Below, piece after piece: positions 21,722-30,483 of a stretch of DNA of 33,935 nucleotides. Every line of letters begins with the position of its first letter. Positions within the stretch are counted from its first letter, which is position 1. The stretch is from DATEOR01 sp046734455 (GTDB lineage Bacteria; Actinomycetota; Thermoleophilia; Gaiellales; Gaiellaceae). The position numbers and the translations under genes are program-made. Location of the stretch: assembly GCA_046734455.1 (NCBI GenBank), contig JBKPRJ010000053.1, positions 1-33,935 of the forward strand. The letters run 5' to 3'. Below the pieces are notes generated by a model, which saw nothing but the letters and a program-made list of their open reading frames with translations, was not told the origin of the DNA and ran no database searches.

Positions 21722-22873
21722 ATGTCCTCGAGCGATTCACCGCCGTTGCGCGTGCTCATGGTGACCCCGCGGTACTTGCCGTTCACCGGGGGCGTCGAGC
21801 TCCACGTCCACGAGGTCGCCCGCCGACTCGCGCAGCGCAATGCCTCGGTGACAATCTTGACAACGGACCCGACCGGAGACTTACGCGCAGAGGAGCGCGC
21901 CGACGGCGTGGAGATCAGACGGGTGCGTGCCCGCCCAGCGAACCGCGACTACCACTTCGCGCCCGGCGTCAGCGCTGAGATCGGTCGCAGAGATTGGGAT
22001 GTCGTCCACGTCCAGTCGTACCACACCTTCGTGGCGCCACACGCGATGTACGCCTCGCGGCGAGCTGGAATTCCCTACCTCGTCACGTTCCACGCCGGCG
22101 GACACTCGTCTGCCCTCCGGCACCGCCTTCGTCCTCTGCAGCTCGCCGCCCTACGGCCCCTCCTCGCGGGCGCCTACCGACTGATTGCTCTCGCCGAGTT
22201 CGAGGCGGAGCACTACTCGAAGCTTCTACGCCTCCCACGAGACCGGTTCGAGGTGATACCGAACGGAAGCGACCTTCCTCTCGTGACTCCCCCTTCCAGC
22301 CGGCCGGCCCTCATAGCATCCCTCGGGCGGCTCGAGCGCTATAAGGGGCACCAGCGCGTCCTCGCCGCGCTGCCACACGTGGCGCGCCGGCGCCCGGATG
22401 TGCGCCTCTGGATCGCAGGTCGGGGCCCCTACGAGGAGACTCTTCGCCGAATCGCGGAAGAGCTGGGCGTCCTTGACTCCGTCGAGATCAGCTCGGTCGA
22501 AGCCGGCGATCGCGAGTCGATGGCCCGTCGGCTCGCCGCCGTGCGGGTTGCCGTGCTGATGAGCGAGTTCGAGACTCAGCCGCTCGCCGCCCTCGAGGCG
22601 CATTCGCTCGGCTGCCGCCTCGTCGTTGCAGACACGCCGGGACTCCATCAGCTCGCCGAGGAGGGGCTGGCACGGTCCGTGCCTCTCGACAGCTCCCCCG
22701 AGCTCATCGCCGCCGCGATCCTCGACGAGGTCGAAAAGCCACCGCCTGCCGAGAGGACGCCACTCCCCACCTGGGATCAGTGCGCGGACGCGTTGCTCGA
22801 CGTCTATGCCGCTGCCGCAGGCCGCGTGTCCGAAGGATCGTCCCGTTCGACCTCGCTCGGAGTAGGCGTCTGA
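21722..22873 (+). CDS. GT4-family glycosyltransferase
   Basis: Cytoplasmic or membrane-associated retaining glycosyltransferase of 383 residues, GT-B fold. The N-terminal half shows LRVLMVTPRYLPFTGGVELHVHEVARRL and DVVHVQSYHTF. The C-terminal donor domain shows VIPNGSD, LGRLERYKGHQRVL and the E-x7-E region SEFETQPLAALEA. The donor is probably a nucleotide sugar from the neighbouring operon; acceptor unknown. ATG 21722 is used; a TTG at 21707 would add five residues. The stop overlaps the next gene as CTGA. Confidence 0.92.
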   Translation: MSSSDSPPLRVLMVTPRYLPFTGGVELHVHEVARRLAQRNASVTILTTDPTGDLRAEERADGVEIRRVRARPANRDYHFAPGVSAEIGRRDWDVVHVQSYHTFVAPHAMYASRRAGIPYLVTFHAGGHSSALRHRLRPLQLAALRPLLAGAYRLIALAEFEAEHYSKLLRLPRDRFEVIPNGSDLPLVTPPSSRPALIASLGRLERYKGHQRVLAALPHVARRRPDVRLWIAGRGPYEETLRRIAEELGVLDSVEISSVEAGDRESMARRLAAVRVAVLMSEFETQPLAALEAHSLGCRLVVADTPGLHQLAEEGLARSVPLDSSPELIAAAILDEVEKPPPAERTPLPTWDQCADALLDVYAAAAGRVSEGSSRSTSLGVGV

Positions 22874-23844
22874 ACGACTCGGCGACGCTCCCCTGGCGCG
22901 AGGACGACGCTGAGCGGATCTCGATTTCGGTCGTGGTGTGTGCCTACACCCACGACCGCTGGGATGCACTTCGGTCCGCGGTGAAGTCCGTTCTGGCGCA
23001 GACGTTCCCCCCGCTCGAAACGGTCGTGGTCATCGACCACGACGACTTCCTCCTCGAGCGCGCGCGGGAACAATTCGGGGCCGAGGAGCGCATCCGGATT
23101 CTCGAAAACCAGAACGGCCCCGGCCTCTCGGGCGCCCGCAACACAGGCGTGACCGCGGCACGCGGAGAGGTCGTTGCCTTCCTGGACGACGACGCCATCG
23201 CCGAGAGCGACTGGCTCGAGCACCTGGCGACTCATTACGAGGATCCGACCGTTTTCGCCGTCGGCGGCGCAATCGAGCCCGCCTGGGCCGCTGGCCGGCC
23301 GAAGACGTTCCCGCCCGAATTCGATTGGGTCGTGGGCTGCACCTACGCAGGACTGCCGGAACGGGCCTCTCGGGTTCGCAACGTCATCGGCGCGAATATG
23401 TCATTTCGCCGCACCGTCTTCGATGCGGTCGGCGGATTCGATCCGAGCATGGGCAGAACCGCGCACCGGCCACTCGGCTGCGAGGAGACGGAGCTCTGCC
23501 TGCGAGCGCAACGCCATTGGCCGGTAGGCGTGATCATGTACGAGCCGCTCGCGCGAGTCCGGCACGCCGTCGCTCCTGTGCGCGAGACATGGACGTACTT
23601 CCTTCGCCGCTGCTACGCCGAGGGGCTGTCGAAGGCAGACGTGACGCGACTCGCCGGCAGGTCGGCCGCGTTGGAGTCCGAGCGCGCCTACGTCACCCGA
23701 GTCGTGCCCCGGGCGATCGGGCGGAACGCTGTGCGCGCCGTCAGCCGGAGGGATCCCCATCTGCTCGGACGCGCCTTCAGGTTGGTCGCCGGCGTCGCCG
23801 TCACCACTGCTGGCTACTGCGTGGGCTCTGTCAGGTCGCGCTGA
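22870..23844 (+). CDS. GT2-family glycosyltransferase, apparent CTG start
   Basis: 324 residues from CTG 22870. SVVVCAYTHDRWDALRSAVKSVLAQ, NGPGLSGARNTGV, the DXD-like LDDDA, and GANMSFRR with GGFDPSMG then CEETELCLR define a GT2 GT-A enzyme. The C-terminus has no strong membrane helix except possibly VAGVAVTTAGYCVG. The only earlier standard start is GTG 22780, which adds 30 Arg-rich residues and a 94-base overlap. The CTG lies seven bases after GGAG and forms a CTGA overlap with the GT4 stop, as at 10484. Both transferases probably act on the same glycan. Confidence 0.88.
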   Translation: MNDSATLPWREDDAERISISVVVCAYTHDRWDALRSAVKSVLAQTFPPLETVVVIDHDDFLLERAREQFGAEERIRILENQNGPGLSGARNTGVTAARGEVVAFLDDDAIAESDWLEHLATHYEDPTVFAVGGAIEPAWAAGRPKTFPPEFDWVVGCTYAGLPERASRVRNVIGANMSFRRTVFDAVGGFDPSMGRTAHRPLGCEETELCLRAQRHWPVGVIMYEPLARVRHAVAPVRETWTYFLRRCYAEGLSKADVTRLAGRSAALESERAYVTRVVPRAIGRNAVRAVSRRDPHLLGRAFRLVAGVAVTTAGYCVGSVRSR

Positions 23845-23849
23845 TCGAG

Positions 23850-26186
23850 CTACGGAGGCCCGATCTTTGAGCCGAGCGGGAGTGATCCGAAGCTTCCACC
23901 GGGCGCGTAATAGGGCGATGAGATTCCCGCGCGGAAGGCCTCTTGAGTGCTGGAAGACGACTCGATCGGCCACTCCCACCATTTGTTGTTCTCGAAGATG
24001 CGCCAGTTGAACCACACGACCGCCTGGATTTGCGGGAAGGAATTCGGCAGCTGTTTCGTGAGCGCGTCGGTTATCCAGGCCGCCTTCCCGGCCCCACCTT
24101 CTACCGAGCCTGTCTCGCCGATCATGATCGGCTTCGTAGGGGCAAGATCGAGCAGCCTCTCGTAACTCGCACTGAAGATGTCGGAGAAGGAGTCGTTTCC
24201 CGTCTTGTTGTAGCCGTCGAAGCACGTCCAGTCGACGTATGCGTTTCCGGGATACAGCTGGTCGTAGGGGGTGAACCTCGAGTCGGGATCGACGTTCGGA
24301 CACCAGACCCACGTGATGTTTCCCGCCCCTGCTTGCACGGCCAGGTCGTGGACGTGCCGCCACATGGAAACGTAATCGGCGGCGGTGTTTCCGTTGACGC
24401 CGGGAGCCCATGGCTCCCACGGTCCGTTCATCTCGATATCCAGAGCGAGAAAGAAGGGGTAGCCCCAAGCGGCGGCCTGCTGCGCCCAGGTCTGGAAATA
24501 GGAGTCGTACTTGCCGGCTGTGACGTCCCTCAGCGGAACGGACCCAGTCGTCATGTTGACGAAGTTGAGATCGCCCGCCTCGCGCACGCGTTCGAACGTG
24601 CCCTGGAAGTACTTGAAGTCGTGCGTCCAGGGCGTCCCGGCGCCCCAGTGGACGATCGACACCTTCTTGCCCGCATCGGACTCGAACGTCGACCAGGTCT
24701 TCGAGTCCCAGGGAGCGTCGCCCCAGGTTCCGCCGTAGTAATAGGTGTAGGTGGGATCGCCGTCCATGTACGCGCCCCAGTAAACGGACGGCTCCGGAAT
24801 GACATGCGTCGCATTCGATTGCGATGACACCGAGTCGACCGCGTTCGTGGCAGTGACGAGAACCCGAAGGGTGCGACCTGCGTCGGCGTAGACGACGGGA
24901 TAGTCGGCTCGGATCGCACCGGCGATCGAGACACAGCTCCCGCCACCTCCGTCGCACCGGCGCCACTGGTACGAGAACGTCATCGGGGTGCTTCCCGCCC
25001 AGGTCCCGGCTTCGGCGTGAAGAGAAGAGCCGACGGCCGCGCTGCCGGAGATCGCCGGCAAGGACGTGTTCGCGGGAGCAGCGGGGGCGGCGGTGACGAC
25101 CGGCGTGGGCGACGACGTCGCGGTTTCAACTCCAAGGTCGTTCGTGCCCGCGACCGTAACCCGCAGCGTCTGGCCAACGTCGTCAGCGTCGAGCACGTAG
25201 GTCGCATCTGTGCGCCCGGCGACGTCCGCACACGCCGACCCCGCCGAGTCGCAGCGTCGCCATTGGTACGCGTAGACGATCGGAGTCGCTCCGGCCCACG
25301 CCCCCGTCGACGCCGTGAGAGTCAAACCTTCCTTCGCGGTGCCCGCAATGGTCGGCGCGCTCGTGTTCGAAGGCGGCGCTCCAGTGAACGACGCCGCCGA
25401 CACGACGCCCGTCGGCGCCGACGTTGCGGACTTGGATCCCAACGCGTTCGTCGCGGTCACCCGGGCGCGGAAGGTCGTTCCGACATCGCCATCGACCAGG
25501 CGATACTCCGAGGCCTTCTCGCCGTCCACCGCCGCGCATCCCGAGCCCGTCGAATCGCACCGAAGCCATTCGTAGGCATAGGTCATGGGCTCCGACCCAC
25601 TCCAGATTCCGGACGAGGTAGTCAGGACAAGACCGACCTGGGCGGTCCCGCTAATGGTCGGTGGCGACGACGAGACGGGTCGAGAGCGGCCGATGCGCTT
25701 GCCTTTGGACTCAACAGTCGTCGTTCCGGAGGAGCTTCTGGCAGTGACGCTGAACAGGACCGTTTTCCCGACGTCACGAGGGCCGGCGACATAGGAGCTG
25801 CGCGTGGCCCCGGCGATTGGAGAACAAACTCGGCCGCAGCGCTTCCAGCTGAAGCGGAGTCTGATCGGATGCCGACCGCACCAGTGACCGGGGCTCCCGT
25901 CCAGCCGACGGCCGACGTAGGGAGCGCCCGTGATCCGCGGCCGCTCGCTCGTTCTCGGTCGGCCCTTCGTCGCCAGGCAGGCCGAACGGCCGGCAACATG
26001 CCCGGAACTGGGGCCAAACAGCTCATGTATCGCGTTTGTGGCTGCGTGGACCCGGGCCTGGGCAAACGAGCTCAGGACTGCGGACAGGATGAGCAGGCAG
26101 ACGGCCAGGGCACCGCGTTTGCGCCAGCGCCTTCCGGCCCTGGATGGAGTCAAGGTCGCGCGGCTTGGGACGTGTGCTGAGGGCAA
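23850..26186 (-). CDS. Secreted GH26-like glycoside hydrolase with Ig-like repeats
   Basis: About 778 residues. A basic N-terminus with a hydrophobic signal (GALAVCLLILSAVLSSFAQA) precedes about four Ig-like repeats of ~90 residues (about 80-460), each with GxW and a WxRCD...C pair, as in EWLRCDSTGSGC and QWRRCDSAGSAC. The C-terminal domain (about 470-778) is GH26-like: IEMNGPWEPW (acid/base Glu near 585), WVWCPN, CFDGYN and PIMIGETG (nucleophile Glu near 691). The His usually before the acid/base Glu (HEMNG) is Ile here. GH26 enzymes cut beta-mannans or related glycans; here a self-glycan trimming role is inferred from context. The start is uncertain: TTG 26186 and TTG 26153 both lack a ribosome site. 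Confidence 0.82.
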   Translation of the reverse strand: MPSAHVPSRATLTPSRAGRRWRKRGALAVCLLILSAVLSSFAQARVHAATNAIHELFGPSSGHVAGRSACLATKGRPRTSERPRITGAPYVGRRLDGSPGHWCGRHPIRLRFSWKRCGRVCSPIAGATRSSYVAGPRDVGKTVLFSVTARSSSGTTTVESKGKRIGRSRPVSSSPPTISGTAQVGLVLTTSSGIWSGSEPMTYAYEWLRCDSTGSGCAAVDGEKASEYRLVDGDVGTTFRARVTATNALGSKSATSAPTGVVSAASFTGAPPSNTSAPTIAGTAKEGLTLTASTGAWAGATPIVYAYQWRRCDSAGSACADVAGRTDATYVLDADDVGQTLRVTVAGTNDLGVETATSSPTPVVTAAPAAPANTSLPAISGSAAVGSSLHAEAGTWAGSTPMTFSYQWRRCDGGGGSCVSIAGAIRADYPVVYADAGRTLRVLVTATNAVDSVSSQSNATHVIPEPSVYWGAYMDGDPTYTYYYGGTWGDAPWDSKTWSTFESDAGKKVSIVHWGAGTPWTHDFKYFQGTFERVREAGDLNFVNMTTGSVPLRDVTAGKYDSYFQTWAQQAAAWGYPFFLALDIEMNGPWEPWAPGVNGNTAADYVSMWRHVHDLAVQAGAGNITWVWCPNVDPDSRFTPYDQLYPGNAYVDWTCFDGYNKTGNDSFSDIFSASYERLLDLAPTKPIMIGETGSVEGGAGKAAWITDALTKQLPNSFPQIQAVVWFNWRIFENNKWWEWPIESSSSTQEAFRAGISSPYYAPGGSFGSLPLGSKIGPP

Positions 26187-26445
26187 CTGGGGTCGTCGGC
26201 TCGTAGATCGAGCGTGACCGCCCCCTCGATCGCTTCCTATCGATCATCGCCACCGGCCTCGAAGATGCATCCCCTTTCGGGGCATCCATGACTGCTACTA
26301 ACGGTGGTCGCGCTCTCCCCTCATTGGGGGGAGGCATTGTCAGTCACCCCCTTTCAGCGCCCGGTTGTCGAAGGAGGCTCCGGTTCGCCGGGGGTATCGT
26401 TGATCTCCTCGCCCGCTTCGACCACGCTTCTCATGGGCCACCCGA
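26187..26445. other. Divergent intergenic region with two hairpins
   Basis: Two foldable elements: 26264-26286 (GATG, bulge, CCCC-TTTC-GGGG, CATC) and 26315-26333 (CTCCCC/GGGGAG, seven-base loop). They lie upstream of the plus-strand membrane protein and could be 5'-UTR structures. I recognise no riboswitch consensus and no convincing promoter. Confidence 0.35.
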
Positions 26446-28560
26446 ATGATCACCTCCTTCGTTATCGCGATCACGGCTCTCCTTGCCCTTGCGGGGATTG
26501 CGCTGCTCGTCACACGCAAGCTGTTGGCTGCGGGGTACATCGGCGGGCGTTCCTGGCCGACCGGTCCTGACGGGACCGCCAGGCCGCGCGGGCTCACGCT
26601 CCTCGAACCACGTCTCGGCGCGCATCGCGCCGCCGGAGGAGGTCGACTCGCAGACCCCGTCGCGGCCCTTCCCGAAGTCGGCCTGACGAAGCGATTGCGA
26701 AAGTCGCGTCTCGAAAGAGCCGCTTTCGCGACTGCACAACAGGCGGCCCCCCCGAAGCAGAGGCGCCGTCGGAACTGGGGCGTGGCTCCGTACTTCGCGC
26801 TTCTCGCCGGCGCGGCAGGGGTGCTCGTCGCTCTTGCCGACGCTCTGAACCGCTCCGGACGGGGCGGAGGTGTCGCCCTTTTCTGGTTCGTGGTTCTCGG
26901 CCTCATGGCCTGCGCTGCCTTCCGCCTCTCTCTCCTCATGCCGACGCGTCTCGAGCGCATCGGGATCGTGCTGGTCATGGGTGAGTTCCTCTATCTCGTG
27001 AAGGTCCTGAAGGACCCGTTCACGTTCATGTATTCGGACGAGCTCGTGCATGCGTTCAACGCGCAGCGCATGCTCGAGACCGGGTCCGCCCTCCACGCCA
27101 ACCCCATCCTTCCCGTTACCGGCCATTACGTCGGACTGCCCGCGATCACCGACGCGGTTACCTCACTCACAGGCCTGAAGGTTTTCGGGGCCGGGCTTCT
27201 CGTGATCGGCGTTGCCCGGCTCGTCATCCTGCTCGGGCTCTTCCTCCTTTTCGAGGACGTCGCCCAGTCGGCACGGGTTGCCGGACTCGCCGCGCTCTTC
27301 TACACCGCGCATCCGAACTTCGTGTTCTTCACGGGTCAATACGCGTACGAATCGCTCGCCTTCCCGCTCGCGGTGTTCGGACTCGCGGCCGTAAACCGCT
27401 GGATGGTCCCCGACGACCCAGGAGTGCGGCGTGGATGGGCGATCGCCGCGCTCATCGCAATAAGCGGCGTCGTCATGACCCATCACATGACGACGTACGC
27501 TCTGGTCGGCTTCCTTCTGGCCGCATCGGTGGCGCACTACGCGCTGGCGCGGCAATCCGGATCCTGGAACCCCTGGCCCTTTGCTGCCTTCAGCGTTGCG
27601 GCGGCCGTCGCCTGGCTAGTTCTGGTTGCGAGCGACACCGCCGGCTACCTCTCGATCATCTTCGGGAAGGCGTTTCAAGAGACCATCAGGACGCTGGCGT
27701 TCGAATCGGCACCACGCCAGCTCTTCGAGGCGGACTCAGGCGGCGGGAGTCCCTGGGGAGAGCGAGTCGTCGGGCTTGCGTCGGTCGCCTTGATAGCCGG
27801 GGTCATACCGATCGCCCTGTTCGAGGTCTGGCGCCGCCACCGCCGAAATACGATTGCCGTGGTGCTCGCGATCGGGGCCTCGGCCTACGTGGGGGTCCTG
27901 TTCCTCCGCTTCGTTCCGCGAGCCTGGGAAATCGCCAACCGATCATCCGAGTTCCTCTTCGTGGGCGTCGCGCTGATGCTCGCTCTCGCGAGCGTCCGGG
28001 CGGTCGTCGTCGTCCCCCGCGGGCTGGGACGGACGGCGGTAGCGGCGGCGGCTGCCCTCTTGCTCGCCGGAGGAATCATCGCCGGCTGGCCGACCGACCT
28101 TCGGCTCTCCCTCCCCTACCGAGTCGATGCGGCCGGACGAGTCCTCGAGCCCCAAGGAACGACCGCTGCGCGCTGGTCTCGCGAGAACCTCGGAACCGGT
28201 CACAACTTCGTGGCGGATCCCTCCAACGCCAGGCTTCAACTCTGGCAGGGCGAGCTCGCCTACGCCGGTGGGAACCCCAACTTGAACGACATCATTCGCC
28301 AGCCATTCTTGGCTCCATGGATGGTGGACGAGCTTCGGCAGAAGGACGTGCGCTTCCTCGTCATGGACCGTCGGCGGATCAGTCAGAACCAGACGTTCGG
28401 GAACTACTTCTTCTCGCCCCGGGCGGCACGCCTCGGGCTCTACTCGGCCGCCGAGTACGCGAAGTTCGACCGGCAACCCGGGATGAGCAAGGTTTACGAC
28501 AGCGGCAACATCTCGATTTACGATCTCAGCCAGTTCGCTTATGACCCGGCTACTCGCTGA
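26446..28560 (+). CDS. Polytopic membrane protein, GT-C-like glycosyltransferase candidate
   Basis: 704 residues. One N-terminal helix (SFVIAITALLALAGIALLV), a cytoplasmic stretch rich in Arg and Pro to about 105, then roughly ten helices. Between helices the acidic loop FMYSDELVHAFNAQRM resembles the first-loop acidic site of GT-C enzymes, and the C-terminal part (WSRENLGTGHNFVADPSN ... VRFLVMDRRRISQ) is a soluble extracytoplasmic domain. These features suggest transfer of sugars from polyprenyl carriers, or a related surface-polysaccharide function; substrate unknown. The end overlaps the DUF1616-like gene by 20 bases. Confidence 0.75.
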   Translation: MITSFVIAITALLALAGIALLVTRKLLAAGYIGGRSWPTGPDGTARPRGLTLLEPRLGAHRAAGGGRLADPVAALPEVGLTKRLRKSRLERAAFATAQQAAPPKQRRRRNWGVAPYFALLAGAAGVLVALADALNRSGRGGGVALFWFVVLGLMACAAFRLSLLMPTRLERIGIVLVMGEFLYLVKVLKDPFTFMYSDELVHAFNAQRMLETGSALHANPILPVTGHYVGLPAITDAVTSLTGLKVFGAGLLVIGVARLVILLGLFLLFEDVAQSARVAGLAALFYTAHPNFVFFTGQYAYESLAFPLAVFGLAAVNRWMVPDDPGVRRGWAIAALIAISGVVMTHHMTTYALVGFLLAASVAHYALARQSGSWNPWPFAAFSVAAAVAWLVLVASDTAGYLSIIFGKAFQETIRTLAFESAPRQLFEADSGGGSPWGERVVGLASVALIAGVIPIALFEVWRRHRRNTIAVVLAIGASAYVGVLFLRFVPRAWEIANRSSEFLFVGVALMLALASVRAVVVVPRGLGRTAVAAAAALLLAGGIIAGWPTDLRLSLPYRVDAAGRVLEPQGTTAARWSRENLGTGHNFVADPSNARLQLWQGELAYAGGNPNLNDIIRQPFLAPWMVDELRQKDVRFLVMDRRRISQNQTFGNYFFSPRAARLGLYSAAEYAKFDRQPGMSKVYDSGNISIYDLSQFAYDPATR

Positions 28561-29581
28561 TCCGCGCTTCGTGGCGGGGCTCGCCGTTCTCGGCGGCATT
28601 GTGGCGCTTTCACCTGCTCCTCTCGCCTTCCGCGTCGTGCTCGCCGCTCCGTTGGCGCTCTTCCTGCCGGGCTGGGCCTTGTCGCTCGCCTATCTGCCCG
28701 ACTCGAGGAGCTGGCTCGGGCGACTCCCCGTAAGCTTTGCGACAAGCGTCCTCCTCTGCGGTGTCACCGGCCTCCTTCTCGCCGTGACACCGATCGGCCT
28801 GACAAGGTTCGTCTGGGTCCCGCTTCTCGTGGGAGTGACGATCCTGGGCACGGGCGCCGCGTATGCGCGGCGCCCCGAGCTGATCCTCGACCGACTGACC
28901 CTCGGCATTCCCGGACGGCCGATCGTCGCCCTCCTCGCGGCCGCCGTCCTCGTGGTCGTCGCCGTCTCTCTGGCGCGGACGCCGCTCTCGGCCGGGCACA
29001 TCCGCGGCTATTCCGCGCTCTGGCTTCTCCCGATCAAGGAGCAGCCCGACTCCGTCCAAATCGGCGTGACGAACTTCGAACTCGAGGACACGTCGTACAG
29101 CGTGGTCCTGTATTCCGAAGGACGCCCGATATTCCAGCAGCCCCTGACGTTGTCGGTGGGTGAGCGTTGGAGCGCCGTCATCGACGTCTCGTCGATTCCG
29201 ACGGAGAAGCGGTCATTCGACGCGCGCCTGATCAAGGGCGATACGTCTTTGCCCTATCGCGAGGCGACGCTCGTCCTTCCAGGCTCGAAGATCCCACCGA
29301 CCACCGATGTCTGGCTCATCCCCAGCCCGTCCGACTTGGACACGATGCGGCTCGTCATGACGAGCGCCGAGCGAAAGACGGAGCGCTTCCGGCTCGAGCT
29401 CCGGGCCGACGGAGACCTTTACAGGGTCCTCCACCCCCGCTTGCGAACCGGCGAGACGTGGAGAAGGACGATCGACTTCTCCTCCGTGCCGCTTGGGCGA
29501 CGGCTATTCGAGGCGCGCCTTTACCACGCCGGGGACGACGCGCCGTTCCGTCAGACGACGCTCGCGCAGACCGCCGGCTAG
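28541..29581 (+). CDS. DUF1616-like membrane protein
   Basis: 346 residues. Four N-terminal helices (FVAGLAVLGGIVALSP, VVLAAPLALFLPGWALSLAYL, VSFATSVLLCGVTGLLLAVTP, FVWVPLLVGVTILGTGAAYA) and one near 125-145 (IVALLAAAVLVVVAVSLA) precede two similar beta domains of about 90 residues (DSVQIGVTNFELEDTSYSVV and DTMRLVMTSAERKTERFRLE), probably outside the cell. The FLPGWALSLA region is typical of DUF1616, a family of unknown function near glycan genes. The stop shares the palindrome CTAG with the stop of the convergent kinase gene. Confidence 0.78.
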   Translation: MTRLLADPRFVAGLAVLGGIVALSPAPLAFRVVLAAPLALFLPGWALSLAYLPDSRSWLGRLPVSFATSVLLCGVTGLLLAVTPIGLTRFVWVPLLVGVTILGTGAAYARRPELILDRLTLGIPGRPIVALLAAAVLVVVAVSLARTPLSAGHIRGYSALWLLPIKEQPDSVQIGVTNFELEDTSYSVVLYSEGRPIFQQPLTLSVGERWSAVIDVSSIPTEKRSFDARLIKGDTSLPYREATLVLPGSKIPPTTDVWLIPSPSDLDTMRLVMTSAERKTERFRLELRADGDLYRVLHPRLRTGETWRRTIDFSSVPLGRRLFEARLYHAGDDAPFRQTTLAQTAG

Positions 29582-30258
29582 TTTTCCCTCCCGCCGGGCT
29601 GCATACCCTCGGCCTTGGCTCCGTTCGTCGGAGTGGACGGAAGCGGGGGGGCGTGTGCCTCTGGCGCAGGAGCGATTCGGCGGGCGTCATCAGCCTCCCT
29701 CAGGCGCAGCACCTTGTTCTTGTGGGCCGCGAGAGCTTCCTCGACCTGCCAGCGTGTGACGGGATATCTGTTTCCCTGGCCACTCCGTGACCAGTACTCC
29801 CGGCTCGCAAAGAGAACGTAGCCGAGCTGCCGTAGATGGCGGGCATAGTCGGACAGGCGCAGGAATCGCTCTCGCCCCCGTCGGATCCTGATCTCCCGAA
29901 CTGCGTTGCGAAGGGTTCGACCCGTGATCCTCGTGGCCGCCTGGCTCCAGCCCACGGAATCGATCCAGACGATGACATCCGCTCGCTCCAGCAGCGGCTC
30001 AGTCCAGCCGACGTGGATTCCCTCCGTAACCCAGCGGGGCAAAGCCGCTATTTCCTGGGCGCGTTCGGCCGAATCCTCGACGGGCCGCTCTTCGAAGTTG
30101 ATCCCCTCGTACGCGAGCAGATCCAGTGCGTAGACGGGAAGATCGAGTGCGTCGCCGATCCGCCGTGCCAGGGTCGACTTGCCCGAACCGGGCCCGCCGA
30201 TTATGTGCACGCGCTCGGCGGATTCGAGCTTCGACGCGAATGGCGCCTGGATGTTCAT
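29578..30258 (-). CDS. P-loop nucleotide kinase-like protein
   Basis: 226 residues from ATG 30258 (GTG 30267 adds three). Walker A GGPGSGKST lies near residue 25; VYALDLLAYEGINF and ADVIVWIDSVGWSQAATRITGRTLRN give the adenylate-kinase-like or DNA-topology-modulation (FlaR) type fold. A basic lid (REIRIRRGRERF) and Pro-rich C-terminus follow. The likely role is phosphorylating a small metabolite; substrate unknown. It is divergent from the large exoprotein gene. Confidence 0.82.
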   Translation of the reverse strand: MNIQAPFASKLESAERVHIIGGPGSGKSTLARRIGDALDLPVYALDLLAYEGINFEERPVEDSAERAQEIAALPRWVTEGIHVGWTEPLLERADVIVWIDSVGWSQAATRITGRTLRNAVREIRIRRGRERFLRLSDYARHLRQLGYVLFASREYWSRSGQGNRYPVTRWQVEEALAAHKNKVLRLREADDARRIAPAPEAHAPPLPSTPTNGAKAEGMQPGGREN

Positions 30259-30483
30259 GTCGGCCACGTCGAAGCGTCGTCGGTGATGGACTTCGAGAAG
30301 GCTCGCACTAGGGGCTGCATCGTATCGCCTCGGCGTCCCGCCCTCGATCTCGAAGGGCAGCGACCCCCGCGATATAGTGGCTCGGCGGTCGCATTGAAAG
30401 GATCAGGAGCTTGCTGCGGTGGGAGAGTCCGGTATCAGTGGCTCCTTTTGGCTGCCCGCATCCGCGTCGCCGCCTGCGGGCGC

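Noticed and set aside
30411..30460. Glycine-riboswitch-like string GGGAGAGTCC upstream of exoprotein B
   Set aside because: The downstream part of the glycine aptamer consensus (GCCGAAGGGGCAA-like) is missing, and the downstream gene is not related to glycine metabolism.
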